Shown here: positions 10,119 through 19,055 of the stretch, in pieces | Layout of the letters: every line of letters begins with the position of its first letter | Numbering within the stretch: position 1 is the first letter of the stretch | Source of the DNA: Flavobacteriales bacterium | GTDB lineage: Bacteria; Bacteroidota; Bacteroidia; Flavobacteriales_E; Vicingaceae | NCBI GenBank assembly: GCA_018608405.1 | Contig: JABAZP010000033.1 | Coordinates: 1 to 64,000 of the forward strand | Reading direction: 5' to 3' | DNA: 64,000 nt | Program-made: the position numbers and the translations under genes | The notes under the pieces: model-generated | What the model was told of the DNA's origin: nothing | What the model saw: only the letters and a program-made list of their open reading frames with translations | Database searches by the model: none

Positions 10119-12701
10119 CATTGTGCTCTTATTTTTATTGAGTTTTGGCATGTATACATCTGCCCAAAATTCAACTAAATACGGTTTTGAGTTAAGAGAG
10201 TATTTAAAAACAGCAGAGGTGAACGAAAATGTTCCGCTTTTAGTAGAAGGGGATGAACAGCAAATAAAACAACTAACCGAGCAACTTGGTGGAACAGTCC
10301 GATTGCAATTCGAATCTCTATTTTCACTAGAAATCCCCGCTCAAAATGTAAGTGTATTTGCGGAAAGCGCTGCAGTTAAAACATCGAATTCTCAACAACT
10401 CCAGGTCGTACACTTTCAGATACCATGTTGGTGCATACCAATGTGGACTCAATTATTCAGCAAACAGCACCGTTACGACAAGCCTACACGATTAAAGGAG
10501 TCCTTTTAGGTGTGATTGATTCCGGCATTGAATTGAATCATCCTGACTTTCAAGATAGCACAGGCAAAACGAGAATCCTTTACATTTGGGACCAAAATCA
10601 GGCCTTTAATCCTGCTCAACAAGCGTTAACTTACAATTATGGAATTGAATGGGATTCTGCTGCAATCAACTCAAGAATTTCTACCCACGACGATAAGGCC
10701 AATGAATTTGGTCATGGGTCTAATGTCACAGGAGCAGCAGCAGCATCAAATGGTTTAGCCAGCGGTCAGTTTCGCGGAGTAGCACCAGAAGTAAATATCA
10801 TAACAGTTGCAACAGATTTTAGCAAGGTCAATTGGTTGCAGACAGTGGCGGAAGCCGTTGACTATATTTTCAAAAAAGCGGATACACTTGGTATGCCTTG
10901 TGTAATTAATGCAAGTGTTGGAACCTATGTTGGCTCGCATGATGGAAAAGATATTGCTGCAAGAATTATCGCAGGGTTAATTAATCAAAAATCCGGAAGG
11001 TCGTTTGTGTGTGCAAATGGTAATGCCGGAAGTCAAAAATTTCACCTGCAACAAGCGCCAATTAACGATACAGCGTTCACCTGGTTTGAAAGCACTCCTT
11101 CTCAATGGTCAGGTTTAGGTGGTTTATATTATGAGGTTTGGTCGGATACAGCAGACTTTCAAAATCTGCAATTTTCCATTGGCGCTGATAAAGTAATCAA
11201 TGGCGCTTATTCTTTTAAAGGGCGCACCAACTTCTCGGGCATTCAGAACCGACTCAACACTGTTTACTACGACACCTTGCGTGACCAACAAGGAATTAGA
11301 CTCGCCGCAATTCAGACATACGCTGAGCAAAACCAAGGACGTTACAAATTAGAAATTGCTATCATCAACCCAGATTCTGCTCAATTTTTATTCAGATTTG
11401 AAACCAAAGGTACCGGTAAGGTTGACATTTATTCTTCAAATTCATTTTTTGGTCATAGCAATATGATCAGCTCCAACCTACCTAATCCACAGCAGTTTCC
11501 GCCAATACAGAATTACGTCAAACCAGACTCTATGCAAACCATGGTCAGCAGCTTTACGTGCTCTCCTTCTGTAATTTCTGTTGGTAACCACTACAACAGA
11601 AGACTTTATACAGATGTAACTAGAACCGTTAGAAACATGGGAGTTACACCTGGGCAAATAAGTATCAATTCCAGCCTAGGCCCTAATCGGCTCGGTGACC
11701 TAAAACCTGATGTTAGCAGCGCAGGGGACCTTATGTTTAGTAGTGGCAGAATCGCGACGATTCGAAGTTTACTTAATTCTAGCCCAGAAAAAATTAGCAC
11801 CGACACCTTACATTGGAGAAATGGCGGAACTTCAATGGCCTCTCCAACAGTGGCAGGAATGGTAGCCCTTTACCTACAGATGTGTCCAAATGCAACACAA
11901 AGTCAGATTATAGCAGACTTAAACTCGAGCGCTAAGAAGGATCAGTTTACAGGAACTCAAACCAACTTTACATACGGAAATGGAAAAGCAGATGGTTTTA
12001 ACTTTTTAAAAAGGAAGACCTTCCTCCCTAGTTTAGCTGCTATTCTTCCAAATCTCTGTATGGGAGACAGCCTACCCCTTTCCTTGTCCCCAACCTACAC
12101 TTCATATTTGTGGAATACAGGAGACACTGTTTCAAGTATTCTTGCTACCCAAAGTAATAATTACTATGCGACTGTTGAAAATCAATTCGGCTGCAAAGCA
12201 ACTACAGATACGCTCAACCTTCTTTTTAATGCGCTGCCAATTAAGCCAACCATTGCTCGCTCAGGGAATACATTAAGCATTTCCGGAAATGGTTTTTATC
12301 AATGGTATTATAATAATACTAGAATTATGGGTGCCACGAATGCCTCATTTTTAGCTCAAGCAAGTGGAAATTACTATTGCTCTCTAACTGACAATAACGG
12401 CTGTAGTATTAATTCCGATACCGTTAACATAATAATTACAGAACTTGAAGAAGCAACACTACAATCTCTTTCGGTACAACCAAATCCAAGCAACGGAATA
12501 ATCCTAGTAAAAACTAACAACAACGTGCAAATAGAGCGAATAGAGTTGTTCAACGTGGCGGGAAAGTTAGTTTGGAATGAAAAAATACAGCAAAGCGGAC
12601 AACAATTCAGCTTAAATTTGAGTCTTATTATTAAAGGAATTTATTTTTTAAAAGCATATAGTTCAAAAGGAACTATTCAGAAAAAACTATTGATTGAATG
12701 A
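10099..12701 (+). pseudogene. S8 subtilase with T9SS sorting domain, interrupted by a frameshift
   Basis: Begins as MKNLKHSIVLLFLLSFGMYT, a signal peptide, and reads open to about 10377. The protease continues in another frame to 12701. Adding one A to the AAAA run at 10378-10381 would restore V-K-N-I-E-F and a continuous ORF of about 868 residues. Catalytic codons are intact after the shift: Asp at 10518 (DSG), His at 10713 (HGS) and Ser at 11832 (GGTSMASPT). The end has Ig-like segments and a T9SS sorting domain (VQPNPSNGI...GIYFLKAY). The signal peptide and the catalytic part are now in different frames, so as read the enzyme would not be secreted. A sequencing error is equally possible. 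It overlaps the next protease by 4 bases (ATGA). Confidence 0.8.
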
Positions 12702-15490
12702 GAGCATTTTTATTGATTACTTCCATACTTCTGTTAAACCTAGGCTATGCTCAAGAACAATCAAGTTTTGTTGCAGGAGAAATTATTGTAAAAATAAAGC
12801 CCAACTATGGAGATAAATGTCAAAATTCTACCATTCAAATTCCCGAAATTGAACAAGTAGTTCAAAAAAATGCAATCACTGCAGTTCGAAAGCTTTTCCC
12901 TAACCACCAATCACCAACAACTAAGAAGGGTGGTCCCAAATTGGTTGATTTAAGCACCATGTATTCCGTTCAAGTTGATCCTTTAGCAGATGTAAAAAAG
13001 ATAATTGCTCAATTCAACAGCATGGAGTCGGTAGCATATGCAGAAGAAAAGGTAATTAACGAGTTAGCATACACGCCAAACGACACCCTACTTGGAAGAC
13101 AATGGTACATAGGAGCTGTAGACTTACTTAGGGCTTGGGACATTCAACAAGGAGACACAAGCGTAGTTATTGCTTATACTGACACAGGCACAGACATTGA
13201 TCACCCAGACATGGTAGCAAACTATGCCTACAATTACAATGATCCGGTCAATGGTATTGATGATGACAACGATGGCTACATCGATAATTTTTTAGGATGG
13301 GATGTGGCAGATAACGATAACGATGCCGGGTTTGGAAGTTCAGGACATGGAATAAATGTCGGTGGCTTAATCAGTGCAGCTACCGATAATGTTACAGGAT
13401 TAAGTGGAGCAGGCTTCAAGACAAAACTGATGCCAGTCAAAATTGACCAATCATCTACTGGTCAATTAACAGCAGCATATAAAGGAATTGTGTATGCAGC
13501 AGACCACGGCGCTTTTATTATTAATAACTCATGGGGAGGAACAGTATATCGTCAATACGCGCAAGAAATCATTAACTACGCAGCAGTCAATAGAGGTTGC
13601 CTGATCATTGCTGCCACGGGTAACAATAAATTTGAGAATCGCTTTTATCCAGCAGCTTATGATAACGTGCTTTCCGTAGGTTCGTTAACTACGCCGGACA
13701 CAGTAAAGTCTGACATAAGAGGTTCAAATTATGGCTATTGGACAGACATCATGGCTCCTGGAGACAACATTCTAACAACTAATGCGATTGGTGGTTATGG
13801 AATCAACGGGGGAACTTCCATGGCCGCGCCAATTGTTGCAGGAATTGCAGGCTTGGTTAAGGCGCAATTTCCTAATTATACTTGGCAACAAGTTACCGAG
13901 CAAATCATTAATAATGGAAACAACATCGATGCATTCAACGACCCCATATATGCCGGAAAACTTGGTGCAGGAAGGGTAAATGCATTTCTAGCAGTTACAG
14001 ACTCTTCCAAACCCGGAATTCTATTTCAAAACAACACGATTTACGATGCAAATGATGAAACGTTTGTGATTGGAGATACACTTAGAATTGTCGGTGCGTT
14101 CGTGAATTGGCTGAAAGATGCGAATAATGTTACAGTTAACATTAGTACGATTAATAACAAACTTCAACCGCTAAATTCTACAACTGTTAACATAGGAAAC
14201 TTGAATTCGTTAGATTCATTTTCAATACGAAATAATCCCATTGAATTTAAAATTGGTCAAAGTGTTGGTTTCGATGAAGAAATTGAGTTCGAGGTTACCA
14301 TAACTGCAGATGGCTACAGCAAGAAGCAATACCTTTCAAGAATTATAAACTCTGACTTCTTAACAATAGATGAAAATAACTTAACAGTAACTGCAATTAG
14401 TGACGGTGGCATTGGTTACACGGCTCCAAATCGTTTAATCGGTGAAGGAATTAAATATAAAAATGGAAACTCGCTTTTATGGGAAGGGAGCTTACTTATA
14501 GGTGCTAGTAACAGTTTTGTTGCAAATAAATTCAGAGGAGACAATGGAAACGATGATGATTTTGAGATAAATGCAGCAATTCGTCCGGAGACCCCAAAAA
14601 TAGCAGACTTCCAAACATATAGTTCCTCCAGTTTTAACTCTCCGGCTAATGATGGCTTACGCATTGAAAATAAATGTTATGTCTTTAAACATTTACAAGC
14701 ACAAAACTCCATTATCTATGAATATAAAATTACCAATACGGGTGCGGTGAATTATAACAACTTATTTGCAGGCCTTATTTTAGACTGGGACATCGTTAAT
14801 TATGATCGAAACAAAATAAGTTACGATGCTGCTAGAAAAATGGGGATTAGTTTTGTAACAGATTCTGCATTGTACTGCGGCGTTAGAGTGTTAGCAAGAG
14901 ATTCATCCTATGCTACAACCCATTACGCTATTGATAATTCGTCAAACAGTCAAGGAAGTGTAAACTTATCTGATGGGTTCTCTGATGCAGAAAAAATTCA
15001 AGTTTTATCAACAAACAGACACTTTGCAGGTGCTGCAACTCCAGCAGGAAACGACATCATTGATGTAAACTCAATTGGACCTATTTCTTTATCAACAGGA
15101 GAAACGTTCTATGTCAGTTTCTTAGTCACTATATCAGACACACTCGCAAATCTGCAAACCGAAAGCGATACCTTAAAAAATCTTTACGAGAGAATAGCGC
15201 TTTCTAATCAAGAAATAGGGCTAACTGCAGCTAACAATGAATTAAAAATATATCCGAATCCAGCTTCAAGAATTGTCAATTTAGAACTGAATTTGACAAA
15301 ACGAGAAGAACTTGACATCAACATTTATAACATAAAAGGTCAAAAAGTTTATAACTTAGCAGGCAACTCTTATAATAGAGGTAAAACGCGAGTTGTACTC
15401 AATAACCTAGATCTTGAAACAGGAATCTACATTATCGAAATTGAAGGAGAAGGTTTGTTATTCCAACAAAAAATGGTGGTTGCTCGATAA
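12698..15490 (+). CDS. S8 subtilase (serine peptidase) with T9SS sorting domain
   Basis: A secreted protease of 930 residues. Order: signal peptide (1-18, ending GYA), an inhibitor-like propeptide (about 25-120), the subtilase domain with Asp162 (TDTGTDIDHPD), His217 (GHG), an oxyanion Asn near 309 (ATGNN) and Ser374 (GGTSMAAPIV). A calcium-type loop (DDDNDGYID) sits at about 188-196. Beta-sandwich domains follow, then the sorting domain (IYPNPASRIVNLELN ... GIYIIEIEGEG). All catalytic residues are present. It is translationally coupled to the frameshifted subtilase by an ATGA overlap, so the two are a secreted protease pair. Substrates are unknown. Confidence 0.92.
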   Translation: MRAFLLITSILLLNLGYAQEQSSFVAGEIIVKIKPNYGDKCQNSTIQIPEIEQVVQKNAITAVRKLFPNHQSPTTKKGGPKLVDLSTMYSVQVDPLADVKKIIAQFNSMESVAYAEEKVINELAYTPNDTLLGRQWYIGAVDLLRAWDIQQGDTSVVIAYTDTGTDIDHPDMVANYAYNYNDPVNGIDDDNDGYIDNFLGWDVADNDNDAGFGSSGHGINVGGLISAATDNVTGLSGAGFKTKLMPVKIDQSSTGQLTAAYKGIVYAADHGAFIINNSWGGTVYRQYAQEIINYAAVNRGCLIIAATGNNKFENRFYPAAYDNVLSVGSLTTPDTVKSDIRGSNYGYWTDIMAPGDNILTTNAIGGYGINGGTSMAAPIVAGIAGLVKAQFPNYTWQQVTEQIINNGNNIDAFNDPIYAGKLGAGRVNAFLAVTDSSKPGILFQNNTIYDANDETFVIGDTLRIVGAFVNWLKDANNVTVNISTINNKLQPLNSTTVNIGNLNSLDSFSIRNNPIEFKIGQSVGFDEEIEFEVTITADGYSKKQYLSRIINSDFLTIDENNLTVTAISDGGIGYTAPNRLIGEGIKYKNGNSLLWEGSLLIGASNSFVANKFRGDNGNDDDFEINAAIRPETPKIADFQTYSSSSFNSPANDGLRIENKCYVFKHLQAQNSIIYEYKITNTGAVNYNNLFAGLILDWDIVNYDRNKISYDAARKMGISFVTDSALYCGVRVLARDSSYATTHYAIDNSSNSQGSVNLSDGFSDAEKIQVLSTNRHFAGAATPAGNDIIDVNSIGPISLSTGETFYVSFLVTISDTLANLQTESDTLKNLYERIALSNQEIGLTAANNELKIYPNPASRIVNLELNLTKREELDINIYNIKGQKVYNLAGNSYNRGKTRVVLNNLDLETGIYIIEIEGEGLLFQQKMVVAR

Positions 15491-15505
15491 TTTAACTCTA
15501 CTTTC

Positions 15506-16201
15506 ATGAAGAAGTTAAACACTGCTTTTATCGAAAAACCTAAATTAGGTAGAAGACTGGTTATATCTGACATTCACGGTTGCAGTAGAACATTTAAGAA
15601 ACTTCTGAAAAAAATTGAGTTTACTAAAAATGATCAGCTTTTCATATTAGGTGATGCAGTAAATAAAGGTCCAAATTCAAGTAAAGTCTTAAATCAAATC
15701 ATACGATTACAACAAGAAGGTTACCAGGTATTTTTCATACGTGGCAATCATGAGCAAATCATTTTAAATTGCAAAAAGAAAACACTAGGACAGCGAAAGC
15801 GAACACTAAAGAGTGTAAATGCTCTTGAGCTGCTAGAGGGCAAAAAAATTAAAGCCGAATTTGTTGCGTTATTAAAAATGAGCTACCACTACATTGAAAC
15901 GGATACACACTTTTTAGTTCATGCAGGGTTTAATCATATAGAGAACACATTCTCAGACATGAAAGCGATGCTCCAAACCCGCAGCTTTCAATATTGCGAG
16001 CAGCTTTGTAAGGGGAAGCAAGTAATAATTGGACACACACCAAGTTCGATTAAAAAAATAAAACAAGATATTGAGGAACGGAAATCTATCGTCTGCATTG
16101 ATAATGGATGCGTTAACATAAATGAACAAGGACAAGGAAAATTGTTGTGCTTAAATCTTGACACTATGAATACCCATACTCAGAAATACACTGAGCGTTA
16201 A
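15506..16201 (+). CDS. PPP-like metallophosphatase with divergent motif
   Basis: A 231-residue calcineurin-like phosphoesterase. Metal motifs are visible: SDIHG (about 23-27), GDAVNKGPNS (about 50-59), GNHE (about 81-84), HAGF (about 139) and GHTPS (about 180). The second motif is normally GDxxDRG; here Asp-Arg is replaced by Asn-Lys, which could alter phosphate binding, although the first metal-binding Asp is kept. It could be a protein-serine/threonine phosphatase or a diadenosine-polyphosphate hydrolase. It starts 15 bases after the subtilase stop, so it may be the last gene of that operon, and it ends at a strong terminator. Confidence 0.85.
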   Translation: MKKLNTAFIEKPKLGRRLVISDIHGCSRTFKKLLKKIEFTKNDQLFILGDAVNKGPNSSKVLNQIIRLQQEGYQVFFIRGNHEQIILNCKKKTLGQRKRTLKSVNALELLEGKKIKAEFVALLKMSYHYIETDTHFLVHAGFNHIENTFSDMKAMLQTRSFQYCEQLCKGKQVIIGHTPSSIKKIKQDIEERKSIVCIDNGCVNINEQGQGKLLCLNLDTMNTHTQKYTER

Positions 16202-16204
16202 AAC

Positions 16205-16236
16205 AAAAAAGGCTTCTCGAATGAGAAGCCTTTTTT
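16205..16236. terminator. Bidirectional terminator between the phosphatase and rpsT
   Basis: AAAAAAGGCTTCTC (16205-16218) pairs with GAGAAGCCTTTTTT (16223-16236), a 14-bp perfect stem with a 4-base loop. It separates two converging units. Confidence 0.9.
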
Positions 16237-16257
16237 ACTTAATGTCGTTTAAGAAAC

Positions 16258-16509
16258 TTAAATAGCTGAAACGTGCTTCGTCAACTTAGACTTTAAGTTA
16301 GCAGCTTTTTTCTTGTGAATGATGTTTTTCTTGGCTAATCTGTCAATCATGCTGACAACTTTAGGTAAGGCAGCAGTTGCTTCTTTCTTGTCTTCAGTTC
16401 CTCTTAATACAGCAATTGCATTACGAGTAGTCTTTGCATAATATCTGTTCTGCAAATTTCTTTTTCTTGACTGTCTGATTCTCTTTAATGCCGACTTATG
16501 ATTAGCCAT
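16258..16509 (-). CDS. rpsT: 30S ribosomal protein S20
   Basis: Binds 16S rRNA early in 30S assembly. The 83-residue, strongly basic, all-helical sequence begins [18 protein letters not shown] and has the family's C-terminal [14 protein letters not shown] segment. It begins 18 bases downstream of tRNA-Glu with no terminator between, so the two probably share a transcript. Confidence 0.97.
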   Translation of the reverse strand: MANHKSALKRIRQSRKRNLQNRYYAKTTRNAIAVLRGTEDKKEATAALPKVVSMIDRLAKKNIIHKKKAANLKSKLTKHVSAI

Positions 16510-16527
16510 AGTTTTGTTTTTTATTTG

Positions 16528-16599
16528 CAGTCCGTAGGGGAATCGAACCCCTGTTACCAGGATGAAAACCTGGCGTCCTAACCCCTAGACGAACGGACC
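16528..16599 (-). tRNA. tRNA-Glu (anticodon TTC)
   Basis: On the minus strand the cloverleaf folds cleanly. The acceptor arms are GGTCCGT and ACGGACT with a G discriminator. The anticodon arm is CCAGG, loop TTTTCAT (anticodon TTC), CCTGG, and the T arm is AGGGG, TTCGATT, CCCCT. The terminal pair G1-T72 is a wobble. CCA is not encoded. It is 72 bases including the discriminator. Confidence 0.95.
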
Positions 16600-16626
16600 G
16601 TATATTATTCCAAAAAATTTGGAGTG

Positions 16627-16634
16627 CAAATGTA
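16627..16634 (-). promoter_or_regulatory. -7 box of the tRNA-Glu / rpsT promoter
   Basis: TACATTTG on the minus strand, ending 27 bases upstream of the mature tRNA 5' end, a sensible distance for a short precursor leader. The -33 region is T-rich but lacks a clean TTTG. Confidence 0.5.
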
Positions 16635-16792
16635 CTAGAATTTTAAATATTGAAAAACTTTTTTTGTGTTTTTTTTAGTGCTTAACCTATAAAATTTTAA
16701 CTTGTTGAATTATAATAATATAATTGGTTTAAAAATAAAGCCAGTAGCCTCTAAAAAGCCATACAAAGCGCTTTGCATCACAACAAATATTT

Positions 16793-17479
16793 CTACCCCT
16801 CAAAACTAAACTTAAACCCTACTCTTTTTCCTGTTTTTAATCGCATCCCAGACGCCTCATTTAACAATTGACCGACAGATATTTCCTGAACATGACGGTA
16901 AGGGGGCGTAAATAAATCAAAGTCCATAGAATACAATATGGCTTGCTGTATAATATTTAAAACGTCTTGCTCATTCACGGTTTGACTCGTAAAGTCATTG
17001 TGAATAAAGTTTAATTGGCGTTTACCTTCTACAAAAAAGTGATTGTCTTTATTGATAAAAATTCTTCCAATTAAATATCCACTGTCATCGTATCGATTGT
17101 ATTTCAGAGAATCTGCTAAGAAGTTATAAATATTTATAATTCCACAGTAACTTCTGCTGGAGTCTTCTTTCAAATAAGCCGTTTTCCAAAGCGCATGAGA
17201 CTTATCGAATTCAAAAACATTGGTGTGCATGTGGAATAAAATAATGTCCCCACCAATCTTTAATTGGTATTCAAACACTCCTTTTTCTTGGTAAACAATA
17301 CTTACTCCATCATCGAAATTTGCCGCCTCTTTCACCAAATTCTCTACAACATTTTTAGAGTTTTCTTTAAACTGTAAAAAACCTGCTAATGTGTTTCTGT
17401 AAATTTTCTGCTTGAGTGATGCCTTGTTTTTGACAACTTCTACAATTTGTCGAAAATCTTGTTCCTCCTTTTCTCCCAT
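16793..17479 (-). CDS. Conserved hypothetical protein downstream of proS
   Basis: I do not recognise this 228-residue protein. It has no signal peptide or membrane segment, so it is probably cytosolic. It starts with a charged helical stretch (about 1-55) and continues with a mixed beta-rich region, including GGDIILFHMHTNVFEF and YLIGRIFINKDNHFFVEGKR. Its ATG is 3 bases after the proS stop codon, so the two are almost certainly cotranscribed and perhaps translationally coupled. That suggests a housekeeping link, but no catalytic motif stands out. Confidence 0.6.
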   Translation of the reverse strand: MGEKEEQDFRQIVEVVKNKASLKQKIYRNTLAGFLQFKENSKNVVENLVKEAANFDDGVSIVYQEKGVFEYQLKIGGDIILFHMHTNVFEFDKSHALWKTAYLKEDSSRSYCGIINIYNFLADSLKYNRYDDSGYLIGRIFINKDNHFFVEGKRQLNFIHNDFTSQTVNEQDVLNIIQQAILYSMDFDLFTPPYRHVQEISVGQLLNEASGMRLKTGKRVGFKFSFEG

Positions 17480-17482
17480 AGT

Positions 17483-18961
17483 TTAGTAAGCTTTTGCAAA
17501 AATTACACGTTGTGCTGAATGCTTTCCGGTTACCATGCACAGCCCTTCTTCTTTCTTTGCAGTAAAAGGAATACATCGAATGGTTGCTTTCGTTTCTTTC
17601 TTAATCAGTTCCTCAGTTTCTGCTGTTCCGTCCCAGTGAGCATAAATGAACCCTCCTTTGTTTTTTAGGATGGTTTTGAACTCATCATAGCTGTCTGCTT
17701 TGTTCGTTCTTTCTTCTCTAAAATCTATTGCTCTCTGTTGCAAGTTATTTTGAATATTCTCCAAAAGGTGATCTACTTTATTCGCGATATCTTTCTGCTC
17801 GTATATTTTCTTTTCGAGGGTATCTCTTCTAGCAAGCTCCAGATTTCCCGCTTCCAAATCACGCATACCCATGGCAATTCTAATAGGCACTCCTTTTAAT
17901 TCGTATTCTGCAAACTTCCATCCCGGCTTCTGCGTATCTCGGTCATCTAGTTTAACCGATATTCCTTTTGCCTCAATTTCAGCCTTAATTTCTTTCATTC
18001 GGGCTACCACTGTTTCCTTTTGCTCATCTCCTTTATAAATAGGTATCATCACCACTTGAAACGGAGCTAGTTTTGGAGGAAGCACTAAGCCGTTGTCGTC
18101 TGAATGAGTCATGATCAGCGCACCCATTAATCGAGTTGAAACGCCCCAAGATGTTGCCCAAACATACTCCTGTTTGCCCTCTTTGGTTGCAAACTTTACA
18201 TCAAAGGCCTCAGCAAAATTTTGACCTAAGAAGTGAGAGGTTCCTGCTTGCAATGCTTTTCCATCTTGCATCATGGCTTCAATACAATAGGTATCTTCCG
18301 CTCCGGCAAAACGCTCACTTTCTGACTTTACTCCCTGAATTACAGGCATGGCCATCCATTCCTCGGCAAATTTTGCATACACCTCAACCATGGTTTTTGT
18401 TTCAGCTAACGCTTCTTCCTTTGTAGCGTGAGCAGTATGTCCTTCTTGCCATAAAAATTCTGCTGTTCTCAAGAACAGTCTTGTTCTCATTTCCCAACGT
18501 ACCACATTCGCCCACTGATTTACTAAAATTGGTAAATCCCGATACGATTGAATCCAGCCTTTATACGTATTCCATATGATTGCCTCACTGGTAGGCCTTA
18601 CGATTAACTCCTCTTCTAATTTTGCATTCTCATCAACAATTAACTTACCTGGATTCTCAGGATCTGTTTTAAGCCTGTAATGGGTAACAACAGCACATTC
18701 TTTTGCAAAACCCTCTGCATTCTTTTCCTCCGCTTCAAACAAGCTTTTAGGAACGAAAAGTGGGAAGTAAGCATTTTCATGTCCAGTTTCTTTGAACATC
18801 TTATCTAGCTGAGCTTGCATTTTCTCCCAGATTGCGTAACCGTATGGCTTTATCACCATACACCCTCTAACTGCCGAGTGTTCAGCCAATCCTGCTCTAC
18901 CTACGATCTCATTGTACCATTGAGAATAATCTTCTTCTCTAGTTGGAAGTCCTTTTGCCAT
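17483..18961 (-). CDS. proS: Prolyl-tRNA synthetase (archaeal/eukaryotic type)
   Basis: Charges tRNA-Pro with proline. The 492-residue length, the absence of an inserted editing domain and the C-terminal zinc-binding-like extension ending in Tyr (RVIFAKAY) mark the archaeal/eukaryotic (type 3) ProRS rather than the E. coli type. Class II motifs are visible: motif 1 around [19 protein letters not shown], motif 2 around [21 protein letters not shown], motif 3 around [12 protein letters not shown]. The anticodon-binding domain follows (about 290-400). A TACTTTTG box lies 39 bases upstream. Followed at 3 bases by an unknown gene. Confidence 0.97.
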   Translation of the reverse strand: MAKGLPTREEDYSQWYNEIVGRAGLAEHSAVRGCMVIKPYGYAIWEKMQAQLDKMFKETGHENAYFPLFVPKSLFEAEEKNAEGFAKECAVVTHYRLKTDPENPGKLIVDENAKLEEELIVRPTSEAIIWNTYKGWIQSYRDLPILVNQWANVVRWEMRTRLFLRTAEFLWQEGHTAHATKEEALAETKTMVEVYAKFAEEWMAMPVIQGVKSESERFAGAEDTYCIEAMMQDGKALQAGTSHFLGQNFAEAFDVKFATKEGKQEYVWATSWGVSTRLMGALIMTHSDDNGLVLPPKLAPFQVVMIPIYKGDEQKETVVARMKEIKAEIEAKGISVKLDDRDTQKPGWKFAEYELKGVPIRIAMGMRDLEAGNLELARRDTLEKKIYEQKDIANKVDHLLENIQNNLQQRAIDFREERTNKADSYDEFKTILKNKGGFIYAHWDGTAETEELIKKETKATIRCIPFTAKKEEGLCMVTGKHSAQRVIFAKAY

Positions 18962-19000
18962 TTGTGGTATAAAATTTGTTTAACTATAGTAAATCAAAAA

Positions 19001-19008
19001 CAAAAGTA
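19001..19008 (-). promoter_or_regulatory. -7 box of the proS promoter
   Basis: TACTTTTG on the minus strand, 39 bases upstream of the proS ATG. It overlaps a 6-bp inverted repeat (AAGTAT-4-ATACTT, 19004-19019) that may be chance in AT-rich DNA. Confidence 0.45.
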
Positions 19009-19055
19009 TCAAAATACTTGCTGCTTAAGTTGACGAAAATTTTAAAATAAACGCC

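Noticed and set aside
10375-10430. Programmed -1 frameshifting in the subtilase
   Set aside because: The local sequence GTT AAA ACA is not a canonical slippery heptamer and I see no stimulatory hairpin after it. A missing A is simpler.
19004-19019. Inverted repeat AAGTAT-4-ATACTT near proS
   Set aside because: Six AT-rich base pairs are easily chance, and no gene-specific context supports it.
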